DNA of 64,000 nucleotides from Allocoleopsis franciscana PCC 7113 (GCF_000317515.1 NC_019738.1:4614001-4678000), one strand, 5' to 3'. Counted from the first letter of the stretch, positions 26,076 to 36,300 are shown. Numbers and translations: made by a program. Notes: a model not told the origin generated them from the sequence alone.

Positions 26076-26245
26076 TCACACGTTGAGCTAGATAAAAGTA
26101 CACCTTTTCATAAAAAGCAGGTAGCGCAGAAGAAGGGTGATTAGCTGTCATCCAGCACCCAAGGGGCGATCGCAGAAATGGGAACAAAAGCGATCGCTTC
26201 CCCAATTCGGTAGGATGAGCATAGGTTTACCCCAACGGCGGCTGT

Positions 26246-26932
26246 ATGGTTAAAACACCCTCTCAGCATTGGACAATTCCCCCTTTAGAAAATGGCGATC
26301 GCTTAAACCGTTACGAATTTGAGCGCCGTTACAACGCCATGCCCAATCTGAACAAAGCTGAGTTAATCGAGGGGATTGTCTACATGCCTGCTGCACTACG
26401 TTTCAAGAGTCACGGTCAACCTCATGGCTGGATGATCGGATGGTTGGTAACTTACGAAGCTACAACACCAGGTGTTGCGTTGGGAGTTGAACCAACGGTG
26501 CGGCTTGATATCGACAACGAACCTCAACCGGATGCAGTACTCCTAATCATGCCACAAGCAGGGGGTCAAGCACGATTGAGTGAGGATGATTATATTGAAG
26601 GTGCTCCAGAGTTAGTTGTCGAAATTGCCGCTAGCAGTGTGGGAATCGATCTTCATGCTAAAAAACAAGCTTATCGCCGGAATGGGGTGAAGGAATATAT
26701 TGTCTGGCAAGTGCTCGATCAAAAAATTAGCTGGTTCTATCTAGATAAGGGTGAGTATCTCGATTTACCAACTGATACTGATGGAATTGTCCGGAGTCGA
26801 GTCTTTCCGGGGTTGTGGTTAGCGGTTGTAGAGTTATTAGCTGGGAATATGCAGGGCGTATTGGCAGTTTTACAAGAGGGAGTGCAATCTCCTGAACATG
26901 CCGCATTTGTCCAGAAATTAGCTAGTTACTAA
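26246..26932 (+). CDS. Uma2 (DUF820) family protein, PD-(D/E)xK fold
   Basis: The Uma2 family is strongly expanded in cyanobacteria and has a restriction-endonuclease-like fold. Visible here: ELIEGIVYMPAALRFKSH near residue 40, the PD motif in EPQPDAVLLI near 93, the GAPELVVEIAASS strand with catalytic Glu, and the Lys-bearing DLHAKKQAYRRNGVKEYIVW. Members are found both as stray single genes and in mobile elements; activity is mostly untested. 228 residues is slightly long owing to a C-terminal helix (AGNMQGVLAVLQEG). It stands alone; a HIP1 site lies just inside its start. Confidence 0.9.
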   Translation: MVKTPSQHWTIPPLENGDRLNRYEFERRYNAMPNLNKAELIEGIVYMPAALRFKSHGQPHGWMIGWLVTYEATTPGVALGVEPTVRLDIDNEPQPDAVLLIMPQAGGQARLSEDDYIEGAPELVVEIAASSVGIDLHAKKQAYRRNGVKEYIVWQVLDQKISWFYLDKGEYLDLPTDTDGIVRSRVFPGLWLAVVELLAGNMQGVLAVLQEGVQSPEHAAFVQKLASY

Positions 26933-26970
26933 TTAGCCCATTGTGAAGAATTAGCCTCAGCTTTCACGAG

Positions 26971-27558
26971 TCACAATGGCACTTGAAGACTAGAGTGACC
27001 TATTTTCTGACCTCTTTTTCGCCAAGAGGCAGCCTTCATCACACCACGAGTACTCATTTCCTTGCTGATAGTTGAAGGACTTGCAAAGCCTTGCAACTGC
27101 TCGGAACGCTTATTTGAGGATTGGCATTGCTCCTTAGTTCGATGGTTTCCTGACAGGAGAAAAGCCCTGACAACTTCGGTTAAGTCTGTAAAACAGAGGG
27201 TTTTGAAAATGTAGGCGATCGCACCTAGGTTCATGGCTTGGTCTTTTTTGTCCACATCGCTAATCATCACAATAGGTATATGTATCAGTTCAGGCTGCCG
27301 CTTTAGCCATGACAGTAAGCAAAGACCGGATAGATGAGGCATTGTTACACTGATTAGTATCAAATCAGGTAAGGGATACCGCTGTCGATTAGCATCAGTT
27401 TTTTTGCCTTTTAGGTAATTTATCGCTTCCTCTTTGTTCTCAACCAATTTGACGCAAACATCTAACTCTGTACTGGAGTTTAGACTACGATGGCAAGGAG
27501 TGCCGAGTAGAGAAGCAGTAATTACGGCAAAAAAATTAGTCAAGTTCGCGAGTGCCAA
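26971..27558 (-). CDS. Degenerate response-regulator receiver protein
   Basis: Residues about 40-130 follow the cyanobacterial Rcp1-type receiver: VENKEEAINYLKGK, YPLPDLILISVTMPHLSG, LSWLKRQPELIHIPIVMISD, and AYIFKTLCF. The phospho-acceptor Asp is replaced by Ser (LILISV instead of LxLLDL), and the acidic pair near the N-terminus is missing because residues 1-35 (MALANLTNFFAVITAS) do not resemble a receiver. The 65-residue tail after the receiver is basic and unassigned. It is either a pseudo-receiver or a decaying gene. It borders an IS element; another receiver remnant lies on its far side. Confidence 0.6.
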   Translation of the reverse strand: MALANLTNFFAVITASLLGTPCHRSLNSSTELDVCVKLVENKEEAINYLKGKKTDANRQRYPLPDLILISVTMPHLSGLCLLSWLKRQPELIHIPIVMISDVDKKDQAMNLGAIAYIFKTLCFTDLTEVVRAFLLSGNHRTKEQCQSSNKRSEQLQGFASPSTISKEMSTRGVMKAASWRKRGQKIGHSSLQVPL

Positions 27559-27727
27559 TCGCGAATAAAACTCAGCGCAATGAAACTGACATGAAATGAT
27601 ACAGACTTAAGCTCAAGCCGGGATGATTGCCCAGAACAAAAACTCTCGCGTGTGTCTCTCCGGTTCTGTGTTTCCGTGTCTACCCTAATCAAGAGCATCC
27701 AACCTGACATGTATAAGTCATGGGAAA

Positions 27728-27769
27728 GGGGAGAAAATGATAATTAACCAAAATCGATCATTTCTCCCC
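27728..27769 (+). promoter_or_regulatory. Hairpin covering the transposase start region
   Basis: GGGGAGAAAATGAT (27728-27741) pairs with GATCATTTCTCCCC (27756-27769), apart from one bulged A. The first arm contains both a ribosome site and the ATG at 27737. Such structures in insertion sequences block translation of read-through transcripts; here it is inferred by analogy. Confidence 0.45.
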
Positions 27770-29080
27770 TGCATGAACTATAAACAACTTCAAGAATTTC
27801 GCCAACAAGTTTACGACTTAATTAACTTCGCGCAGGATGCTACTTTTGAGTTGACTGATGCTGTACTCACAACTCGCAATGTCTATAGCCTAGCTGAATT
27901 TTCTTTAAGTCCCTTTTTTCGACGGAAGTGGCCGAGCATATATGAAGCTCTACAAGACTGTAGACCGAATCGCAACAAGTTAATGCGCCTGTATATCAAA
28001 CAGATACTAGTGCAGGAGCGCCCCGTTTTAGCCGTAGATCATACGGCTTGGGCAAGAGTTCATTCACCAACATTGCAAGACCGTACTTACTGCCATCAGC
28101 CAAGTGCGATCGCTTCCAACAAACCGATTAGTATCGGTCAAGGATACAGTACCATAGCTTGGATACCCGAACATAAGGGCAGTTGGGCATTACCTTTGAG
28201 ACATGAGCGGATTACCAGTTGGGAGAATCCGATTAGCAAAGCTGCTTGGCAAATCAAACAAGCTTGTAAGTATTTGCCACTACGTCCGATGATTTTACTC
28301 GATAGTGAATATGGCAATGCTTCCTTGCTCAATCAAACAGCCCAGATAGAAGCCGACTTTTTGATGAGGATTCGTTCTAATCGTTGTTTATACTCAGCAC
28401 CTCCTGCCTATACAGGTAAGGGACGACCCAGAAAACATGGTCAAAAATTTAAGCTCAACGACTCATCAACTTGGTGGGAAGCTACTGAAATGGTTGAAGT
28501 TGAGGACTCAAGGTTTGGGCAACTTCGAGTCCGGATGTGGCAAGACCTGCATTTTTCTGGTAGTGCTTCAATTGCTATGCAATTAATTTTAGTCGAACGT
28601 ATCCTGCCGGAGCAATCACACTCAAAGTCTCAACCGTTATGGTTGGTGTGGGTAGGTCAGGAAATGCTGCCCCTGCCTGAGATTTGGCGACAATATTTAC
28701 GTCGCTTTGCTGTTGACCACTGGTATCGTTTTCTTAAACAACGATTACATTGGACAGTTCCTCAACTGAGTACTCCATGCCAATGTGAAAGGTGGAGTGA
28801 TTTAATGCCCATATTGACTTGGGAATTATGGTTAGCTAGAGACTTGGTGGCACAACACCACCTTCCTTGGCAAAAACCCCTGTCAAATTTAACTCCTGGG
28901 CGGGTGGCTGAGTCGTTCGCATTACTTTTACCGGAGATTGGCACACCGGCTGTCTCTCCCAAACCCCGTGGAAAGTCTCCGGGTTGGCAAGCCGGGAACA
29001 AACGTACTAAAAAAACTCGTTACCCAGTAGTGAAAAAAGGAAAAACACCACACAAAAAACGGACAAAAAAAGCTGCTTAA
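27737..29080 (+). CDS. IS transposase (DDE type)
   Basis: A 447-residue transposase related to intact cyanobacterial IS proteins. The first catalytic Asp is probably in LAVDHTAWARV (about residue 98), and the second in MILLDSEYGNASLL (about 195), which fits an IS4-like DDE fold; the Glu likely lies in the C-terminal YRFLKQRLHW region. The C-terminus is strongly basic (KKTRYPVVKKGKTPHKKRTKK). An alternative start is the ATG at 27773 (MNYKQLQEF), clear of the hairpin. The frame is unbroken, so the element may be active. I could not define terminal repeats or target duplications. Confidence 0.85.
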   Translation: MIINQNRSFLPCMNYKQLQEFRQQVYDLINFAQDATFELTDAVLTTRNVYSLAEFSLSPFFRRKWPSIYEALQDCRPNRNKLMRLYIKQILVQERPVLAVDHTAWARVHSPTLQDRTYCHQPSAIASNKPISIGQGYSTIAWIPEHKGSWALPLRHERITSWENPISKAAWQIKQACKYLPLRPMILLDSEYGNASLLNQTAQIEADFLMRIRSNRCLYSAPPAYTGKGRPRKHGQKFKLNDSSTWWEATEMVEVEDSRFGQLRVRMWQDLHFSGSASIAMQLILVERILPEQSHSKSQPLWLVWVGQEMLPLPEIWRQYLRRFAVDHWYRFLKQRLHWTVPQLSTPCQCERWSDLMPILTWELWLARDLVAQHHLPWQKPLSNLTPGRVAESFALLLPEIGTPAVSPKPRGKSPGWQAGNKRTKKTRYPVVKKGKTPHKKRTKKAA

Positions 29081-29121
29081 TCTCTATTTTTTCTCTGGCT
29101 GTTCTTCTTTCTCAGCTTTTG

Positions 29122-29370
29122 TTATCGCTGAGTTAGTTTGTCGTAGTCTAATCTCCAGTCTGTACCTTCACCAACCGATGAACTAGGAGGGTAAGAAAGG
29201 TCTATTTTATTCAAACTAGAGGAATTATAATTTGCCGTTTTTTCCACAGGCTTTGACCAAGCCGCGACTAAGTTAACCTTATTCAGGAGACGCTTATTGA
29301 GGGCGCGTTGAATCAGAAATTGGTCGTCAGGATTATCTTCGACTAAGAGAATGGTAGTATTCATTCGCAC
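29122..29370 (-). pseudogene. Truncated response-regulator receiver
   Basis: The start is a perfect receiver N-terminus (TTILLVEDNPDDQFLIQRAL, with the acidic pair), but after about 37 residues the similarity ends and an unrelated 45-residue tail runs to the stop (ending DWRLDYDKLTQR). The acceptor-Asp strand is absent, so it cannot be phosphorylated as a receiver. It lies next to the IS, with a second defective receiver on the other side. A damaged gene is likely. A tail recruited as a new short protein is less likely. Confidence 0.6.
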
Positions 29371-29622
29371 CCTCGGATTGGAGATGATTATGGGGGATTC
29401 AGCAAACTTGATAATGACTAGTAATCACTAGAAAGAATGATTGTTTTCACCGCTCTCTTGTAACCTAAAGGTTCTTTTTATCCCCAACATCTCCTGTAAG
29501 AGGGAGCTAAATGTTAAATCAGGACGTGACTCTGGATACACAGAATCTATGACGAGGGGGTCAATTCATGCGCTAGAGTCGGAGCGTTATCAACTGCAAC
29601 ACCTGACGAGAGCAACGGAATT

Positions 29623-30501
29623 ATGTGGAAAGTATTGAGTGGATTTGGATTGCTGACAGGGGCGACTTACCCGTTTCGGGTTCTAGCGGTTTTCAGGCGC
29701 ACTCCCCGCCTCTGGGGGTATGTCGCTATACCGATTCTGGTCAATTGTATCGTCGGTGTTGTCCTGTATGCGGGATTACTCTTCTTTGGTTGGGACAGCG
29801 TGGCGTATCTCATGGGTAGTCTGACTCATTGGGTAGACTCCCTGATTACGAACCTGCCAAGATGGCTGGGTATTTTGGATTATTTAATTATTGGTGTTGG
29901 CTGGTTGCTGCGCTTGCTACTGGTAGTCGGCTTACTGCTACTGACTGGCTTTGTACTGGTGCAATTTGGGGTGTTGCTGGGTGCGCCGTGGTATGGTCAA
30001 CTTTCTGAGCAGTTGGAGGAACTTCGCACCGGTCAGCTCCATATAGTAGAAGTAGGGATTGTGCGAGATATTGGACGAGCCATCTTATTTGAGTTGAAGA
30101 AATTAGTGCTAGTCGTGGGAGTGGGGGTTGTATTACTCCTGTTGAACTTAGTACCGGGTATTGGGACGTTAGCCGCTACAGTGGGTGGCTTTGCACTGGC
30201 GACAACCATTGTCTGCCTCGACTTTATGGATGCACCCCTCGAACGCCGCCGCCTGCGCTTTCGGGAAAAGCTGAGAATTGTATTCCGCAGTTTACCCGCG
30301 AGTGCTAGTTTTAGTTGGGTTTGTTTGGCACTGGTGAGTGTGCCACTGTTGAATCTTCTGACAATTCCGCTGTGTGTGGCATCGGGAACGTTATTTTTTT
30401 GCGATCAGGTTTTACCGGGTGGCGAAGCCAATCGCGTTTCACCGGGTGCCGATGGTCTTCTCTTGACACAAACGCGACAGAAACGGCAGCAGCGAAGCTG
30501 A
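29623..30501 (+). CDS. EI24/CysZ-like membrane protein
   Basis: The family is named after eukaryotic EI24 and bacterial CysZ (sulfate uptake); cyanobacterial members are uncharacterised. The 292 residues carry an N-terminal amphipathic SGFGLLTGATYPFRVLAVF followed by hydrophobic segments near 35-60, 95-120, 165-205 and 235-260, with the conserved LGAPWYGQLSEQLEEL and DFMDAPLERRRLRFREKL loops. It is thus an inner-membrane protein with four or more spans. The tail after about 268 is polar. The start is ATG at 29623. No sulfur genes adjoin, so CysZ function cannot be assumed. Confidence 0.88.
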   Translation: MWKVLSGFGLLTGATYPFRVLAVFRRTPRLWGYVAIPILVNCIVGVVLYAGLLFFGWDSVAYLMGSLTHWVDSLITNLPRWLGILDYLIIGVGWLLRLLLVVGLLLLTGFVLVQFGVLLGAPWYGQLSEQLEELRTGQLHIVEVGIVRDIGRAILFELKKLVLVVGVGVVLLLLNLVPGIGTLAATVGGFALATTIVCLDFMDAPLERRRLRFREKLRIVFRSLPASASFSWVCLALVSVPLLNLLTIPLCVASGTLFFCDQVLPGGEANRVSPGADGLLLTQTRQKRQQRS

Positions 30502-30685
30502 GCGAATCTTGCCAAACCTTGCTCACTGCCAAACTGCGATGAATCAAACTCGGACAATCGCGTATCTGATAGTAGATCGGCTCATACTATACCCTCAACA
30601 ATATATAGGAGCTTAAAACCGCTCCAATACACATGCCCTATTAAAGACATATTTTTACCTAACGATGAAGTTCAAACCCCAGATT

Positions 30686-31036
30686 TTATCCCGGAACAGC
30701 AGGTATCTCTCGGAGCAAGTCAGGTTCATTGTGTACAAATGTAATTTGCAATGTCCCTACTAACTCCTTGTGTTTGGGCGTCGAGTTGTTAGCAGGGATG
30801 AGTTGCTCCAGGCTCTGTTGGCTCAAATGCAAACCTGTTTCTTGCACAGATGCAGCGAGCCTGTCCAAGTTGGCGCTGGGCACCTCAAAGTTGATGCAGA
30901 TGAGGACGTTCGAGTATAGGTGGAAGTCAGTAATCCAGGCTCCTGCTTGGCTAATCGCCTCACTCACACAAGCAGTCATCTGAATCCGTTCTGCTTTGGT
31001 GAACCCATCCAAGCGTAGAAACCGTTGCTCAAACAC
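30686..31036 (-). CDS. Conserved cyanobacterial protein of unknown function
   Basis: About 116 residues with ordinary globular composition: FTKAERIQMTACVSEAISQ helix, then ITDFHLYSNVLICINFEVP strand pair, a helix LDRLAASVQETGLHL, and a last strand GTLQITFVHNEPDLLREIP. This alternation suggests a small alpha/beta fold, possibly ACT- or ferredoxin-like, but no family is recognised. The GTG at 31036 is chosen because GGGAGGTGA stands just ahead of it; the frame also allows GTG at 31066. The opposite-strand frame has no coding character. Confidence 0.6.
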   Translation of the reverse strand: MFEQRFLRLDGFTKAERIQMTACVSEAISQAGAWITDFHLYSNVLICINFEVPSANLDRLAASVQETGLHLSQQSLEQLIPANNSTPKHKELVGTLQITFVHNEPDLLREIPAVPG

Positions 31037-31287
31037 AGCGTCACCTCCCAAGTGAATCAGCTCCACTATAGAGGAGTAATCATAGAGCGGTCTTCATCCT
31101 GCAAGGTCACCTATCTGGGTGATATTAAAGACGATACTTATTAGACCTGGGGGGCGAAAATCGAATGAGAGCAAGAGACTCCAAGAGCTGCGCTCACAAA
31201 CATGGGATGAAAGACTTTCCTCCTAACTTCTGACTCCTGACACCTGACTCCCGACTTTCAAGATAGGTCTATTTTAGAGAATTGGTA

Positions 31288-31836
31288 TTAACTCAATTGA
31301 TTTTGCCACTCGAAAAGTACAGCTCGACACTGAAGGCAAGTTAAATCTTGAAGTAAGCTGCGAATGCCTTCCGATGTCGTGGGATAGGTAGCTGCCACAA
31401 GGTCAGAGTTTACCGAGATTGTCGGATCGATTTCTACGACAAAACCGTAGAGTTTTTGGTTGGAGAACGAACTATTAATCGCCCAACCCTTAGGGTTAAG
31501 GAGAGTAAGGTGTGCGATCGCATCCTCCCTTAAGCCCAATTCCTTCTCTAAAATTTTCGGCACTGCCGTTTCGGGTGTTTGCCCCTCACTGACACGCCCA
31601 CCCGGAAAATCGAGCGTTGCTTCTCCCAATCCAGGGCGATAATTCAACATGGGAAACAGTAGCTGACCGTCATGAAGGGTCAACAGAACCACCGAATCTG
31701 TTTTTTCCACTCGCCAATAATCGATCACTTGCTGGCGATCGTCTTCTAAATGTTCACCCAATAACGTGAACCAAGGGGAACGGATTTCCAAAAATCGGTC
31801 TAAGGTTTTCCAGTGCTGTTGGCGAGTTTCATCCAT
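31288..31836 (-). CDS. Nudix-fold protein with degenerate Nudix box
   Basis: The fold is that of a Nudix hydrolase: substrate strand KTDSVVLLTLHDGQLLFPML, then LDFPGGRVSEGQTPETA and ILEKELGL. In the canonical GX5EX7REUXEEXGU box the early Glu is Gln, RE is KI, and EE is KE, so only one of the key glutamates survives. Hydrolysis of a nucleoside diphosphate derivative is therefore doubtful; a binding or regulatory role is more plausible. 182 residues is normal. It is divergent from the Tas-like reductase with only 36 bp between start codons. Confidence 0.8.
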   Translation of the reverse strand: MDETRQQHWKTLDRFLEIRSPWFTLLGEHLEDDRQQVIDYWRVEKTDSVVLLTLHDGQLLFPMLNYRPGLGEATLDFPGGRVSEGQTPETAVPKILEKELGLREDAIAHLTLLNPKGWAINSSFSNQKLYGFVVEIDPTISVNSDLVAATYPTTSEGIRSLLQDLTCLQCRAVLFEWQNQLS

Positions 31837-31872
31837 AATGTTTTTCAGTACGATTGTCCGGTAATTAGGGTA

Positions 31873-32910
31873 ATGGAATATAAAAGACTCGGCGATAGCG
31901 ATTTGTTAGTATCTGAAATCTGCCTGGGAACGATGACCTATGGTCATCAAAACACGATAGAGGACGCCCGTGAGCAACTCGATTATGCCATTGCCCAAGG
32001 TATCAACTTCATCGATACTGCCGAGATGTATCCGGTACCGGGACGGGCCGATACTCAGGGAAAGACTGAAGAATATATCGGTGATTGGTTGGTTCAGCAG
32101 CCGCGAGACAAACTGATTATCGCCACCAAGGTAGCAGGCCCTACCTCTCGCTTAAGTTGGATTCGAGGGGAAAAACGCCAAATTGACCGTCCCAATGTCG
32201 AGCAAGCGGTAGAGGATAGCCTCAAGCGTTTACGCACAGATTACATTGACCTCTACCAAATCCACTGGCCCGATCGCTATGTTCCCCTATTTGGTGCACC
32301 GGATTATGACAAGGCGCAGGAACGAGAGACTACACCCATTGCCGAACAACTGGAGATATTTGCCGATCTGATCAAAGCGGGTAAAATTCGCTACTTGGGT
32401 TTGAGTAATGAGACCCCTTGGGGGGTATGCGAGTTTTGCCATTTAGCGAAACAATTGGGATTGCCGAAAATTGTCTCGATTCAGAATGCTTTCAACTTAA
32501 TCAACCGGGTATTTCAGATTCACCTTGCCGAAGCCTGTCGGTTCAATAATGTGGGTTTGTTGGCCTATAGTCCCTTGGGATTTGGTGTTTTGACGGGCAA
32601 ACATCTCAATGGCAAAGCGGAACAGTCCCGGATGGCTTTATTTCCGGGATTTGGTCAGCGCTATGACAAAACTAATATGATAGAAGCAGTAAGGGCTTAT
32701 GTGGAAATTGCCCACAAGCATAACCTGACTCCGGCACAGTTAGCATTGGCATTTGTGCGATCGCGTTGGTTTGTTACCAGTACCATTATTGGGGCAACCA
32801 CAATGGGACAGCTTCAGGAGAATCTCAACAGTTTAGAGGTGACGCTGGATCAAGATATTTTGGCAGAAATCGATCGGGTTTATGCTCGGTATCCTAATCC
32901 CACTCCATAA
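31873..32910 (+). CDS. tas: Aldo/keto reductase, Tas-like
   Basis: An NADPH-dependent aldo/keto reductase of TIM-barrel fold, very close by eye to the 346-residue E. coli Tas: MEYKRLGDSDLLVSEICLGT, then AEMYPVPGRADTQGKTEEY with the catalytic Tyr, KLIIATKVAGPT with Lys, and IDLYQIHWPDR with His. The Asp is in NFIDTAEMY. Cofactor-binding residues come near ALAFVRSRWFVTSTIIGATT. ATG at 31873 gives 345 residues; the frame is open 60 bases further up but without support. The natural substrate of Tas is unknown. It shares a very short divergent promoter region with the Nudix-like gene. Confidence 0.9.
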   Translation: MEYKRLGDSDLLVSEICLGTMTYGHQNTIEDAREQLDYAIAQGINFIDTAEMYPVPGRADTQGKTEEYIGDWLVQQPRDKLIIATKVAGPTSRLSWIRGEKRQIDRPNVEQAVEDSLKRLRTDYIDLYQIHWPDRYVPLFGAPDYDKAQERETTPIAEQLEIFADLIKAGKIRYLGLSNETPWGVCEFCHLAKQLGLPKIVSIQNAFNLINRVFQIHLAEACRFNNVGLLAYSPLGFGVLTGKHLNGKAEQSRMALFPGFGQRYDKTNMIEAVRAYVEIAHKHNLTPAQLALAFVRSRWFVTSTIIGATTMGQLQENLNSLEVTLDQDILAEIDRVYARYPNPTP

Positions 32911-33154
32911 GCGATCAGTCTTCAATCATCGACGGTGTGCACCCATAATGCAGGAAAATATTCTCCCCTAATTTCACCTGCTTCCCCTGTCTGTTTTCGA
33001 GTCATGCGCTTCTCTTAAAATTAAACATCTCTCCTAGGTTAGGTTTCTTCCCAACATCGATTTATCGATTAAACTTTGATGGGTTTTGCGATCGCTCTAA
33101 CCATCCGTCAAATCTGAGTGTTGAACTACCTTGTAAGTTTCTGGGTGCATCCGG

Positions 33155-33176
33155 CTGAGGAAATATATCTCCTCAG
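33155..33176 (+). other. Hairpin in the leader of the first CHAT gene
   Basis: CTGAGGA and TCCTCAG form a perfect 7-bp stem with an 8-base AU-rich loop, about 165 bases before the start. The 32911-33319 gap also has a HIP1 site and nothing else I can name. Confidence 0.35.
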
Positions 33177-33319
33177 TTCAAGCTGGAATGAAGTTCATAG
33201 ATTGGCGCAAATAGCATCTTGATTCTCTTGGAAATGAAGCCTGAACGGGCACTTCTTGGGTGTAGCTACGACTTACTTTTTACCCTAAGCAACAGGTGGC
33301 TACTAAAATAAATTTAACT

Positions 33320-36300
33320 ATGATCAGAAAAATCTTTACACAGAGTACTCATCCCTGCCCTAACTTTTTCAGGAAAAAGAAGAGAGCACAACAAGAAAAA
33401 ATCTTGACTTTTTTCCTATTGCCTTTTGCTGGTTTTTTTTTCCCTTCTTTAGTAAAGGCACAATCCATCGTTCCGGCGGCTGACGGCACCGGGACAGTGG
33501 TAACACCTACGAACAATCAAATCGACATCACAGGCGGACAACTGTCTGGTGATGGAACTAATCTTTTCCATAGTTTCTCTCAATTCAACCTGAATCAAAA
33601 CCAGATTGCAAACTTCCTCTCTAATCCATCCATTCAAAATATTTTGGGTCGAGTCAGCAGTGGAGATGCCTCAATTATTAACGGTTTAATTCAGGTTACA
33701 GGTGGTAATTCTAACTTATTTTTGCTCAACCCAGCCGGGATTGTTTTTGGTTCTAATGCAAGCTTAAATGTGCCTGCCTCTTTTACTGCCACAACGGCTA
33801 CAGGAATTAGTTTTGGTAACAATTGGTTTAATGCCACGGGGGTGAATGACTATCAATCCTTAGTCGGTACGCCCAATACGTTTGCCTTCAATACCTCCAC
33901 CCCTGGGGCAATTGTCAATGCTGGCAACCTTGCCGTGGGACAAGGACAAAACTTAACTCTTTTAGGGGGTACGGCAGTCAGTACCGGGCAACTGTCTGCA
34001 CCCGGAGGACATATCACCGTCGCCGCCGTACCAGGCTCCCATTGGGTGCGCCTGAGCCAACAGGGAAGCGTACTCAGCTTGGACATCCAACCGCTGACGG
34101 GAAATGGTAGTCAACCAGAACAGTGGACATTCCCGGTTGCCTCTTTACCTCAACTTTTAACGGGTGGCAATGCAGGAAATGCCACGGGATTGGCTGTCAA
34201 CAGCGATGGCACTGTGCAGCTAACAGGTTCCGGCATCGGTGTAGAAACTGGGGATGTGGTAGCGCAGAACGTAACGGCTCAAACGGCAACACTATCGGCG
34301 AACCACAATTTAACCTTAGTGGAAAGCCAACTCATCACGACCGGAAATCTGACGCTTCTGGCAAAGGATACGGTGCGAGTGCGGGATAGCGTGACCAATC
34401 CCTTTATGGTTCAGGCAGGGGGAAATCTCTATATTCAGGGCGATCGCCATATCGATATTTTGGCACTCAACCATCCCCAGACTCCGTTTACTAGCGGCGG
34501 TCAACTGAGTTTAGTCAGTAATGGTGATATTTCTGGGGATGCTCACTTTGCCAGTAATGGGTTCTCGATTCTCAACTTGGCAGGCGCTCCTGGTAATTTT
34601 GTCAGCCTTTACGACCCTATTATTAGTTCAAATGGGGATGTCACGTTTGGAAATTACACCGGTGTGGCACTTAAGGTAGAGTCTACAGGCAGCATCACGG
34701 GTGGGAATATCACAATTACGGGGCCTGATACCGCTCTGCTTGCGGGTTCCGATCCGGATATTCCAATTTTGCAGAGTAGTCCAGCCCTGATTTTGCGAGC
34801 GGGTTTGACTACCTTAGCCAATGCCCTGAATGCTCCTATTCAAGTAGGGCAAACAACCTTTACTTCTTCTGGAACCTCGTCATCTCCGGCAAGCATTACC
34901 GTAGGGAATATTGACACCTCGAATCAAGGTCAAGGCAGTGCTGGACCTGTGATCTTATCGGCTCCAGGCAACATTACCACCAACAATATCACTTCAAACG
35001 ATCAGGGGCCAGGTGATGCTGGTTCTGTAACGTTGACGAGTACACAGGGTAATATTATCACAGGTGATATTTTAGCTAACGATCAAGGCCCAGGTAATGC
35101 TGGTTCCATCACGCTTACGGCTGGAGGTACAAATACCATCGGCGTCACCAATGTCCAGAATCAAGGTCCTGGTAATAATGGCACTTTGTCCATAGTACCC
35201 AGTCCGAATCCTTCACCCAGTCCGAATCCTTCACCCAGTCCGAATCCTTCACCCAGTCCGAATCCTTCACCCAGTCCGAATCCTTCACCCAGTCCGAGTC
35301 CCTCACCTACTCCAAGTCCTTCCACCAGTCCAAATCCCATACCCGTTCCCACTCCCTCACCCACCTCAAACTCTCCAACTACCAATACGGGGGGTAGCCC
35401 AACCAGCACTGATAGTGGCAGCACAATCAGCAATACGGGGGGTAGCTCAACCAGCACTAATAGTGGCGGCACAACCAGCAATACGGGAGGTAACACAACC
35501 AGCAATGCAGGAGGTAACGCAACCAGTACTGACAGTGGCAGCACAACTAGCAATACGGGAGGTAGCCCAACCAGCACTGACAGTGGCAATGCCAACTCAC
35601 CTGGAGGAGACACAACCAACACCGATGGTAGAGCGGAAGAACCGACTCAAGCTAGTACCAATGCAGCACAGAGCAATTCTGATTCCACGCCGGATTCTGC
35701 TGAGGCTGCATCACAACTGTTTTCCAGGCTAGAAGGGCTGTTCTCGCGACAATACCAAGACTATTTTGGGTTGCCTGTTGATACAGCAGTTTCAACTTTG
35801 GCAGATGCCCGTAACATTCTCCTGAATATTGAGCAATCCACTGGAGTGAAGCCGGCACTCATCTATGTCGCATTTGTACCCCAGAACGAAAGCCGTGAGA
35901 AAACAGCTTCGCAAGAGTTGGGGAAAGAAAATCGTCTCTCCCAGAGTAAGAACCAGAGTAAGAATAGCGATCGCTTAGAATTGCTGGTGGTGACAGCTCA
36001 AGGAGTGCCGATTCGCAAGCCGATTGAGGGAGCAACGCGTGAGCAAGTCATGAAAGTTGCAGATGAGTTTCGTTCTGAGGTAACCCGCTCTCGCAGGGAT
36101 AAGAGCTATCTGGCTCCATCGCGACAACTCTATCGATGGATAGTGGCTCCTATAGAAGCCGATTTAAAAGCGCGAGGCATTGAGAACGTGAGTATGGTGA
36201 TGGATATTGGCTTGCGTTCTCTTCCTATTGCTGCTCTCCATGATGGTCAACAGTTTCTGATCGAGAAATACAGCGTTGGCTTGATGCCCAGTCTAACGTT

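Larger units (their letters stand above)
27700..29120 (+). mobile_element. Insertion sequence, approximate limits
   Basis: The bounds are set only from the transposase gene plus short flanks; no convincing terminal inverted repeats or target-site duplication were found by eye. It lies between two degraded receiver genes, which supports insertion into a signalling locus. Confidence 0.5.

Noticed and set aside
26971-29370. One receiver gene split in two by the IS
   Set aside because: The sequence after residue 37 of the right piece and before residue 35 of the left piece do not join into a receiver.
35198-35305. CRISPR-like regular repeats
   Set aside because: Units are contiguous with no spacers and lie in frame in the CHAT protein gene.
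35161-35622. 153-residue minus-strand frame rich in Leu, Val, Gly and Pro
   Set aside because: Shadow of the Pro/Ser repeat and Gly/Thr linker of the CHAT gene.
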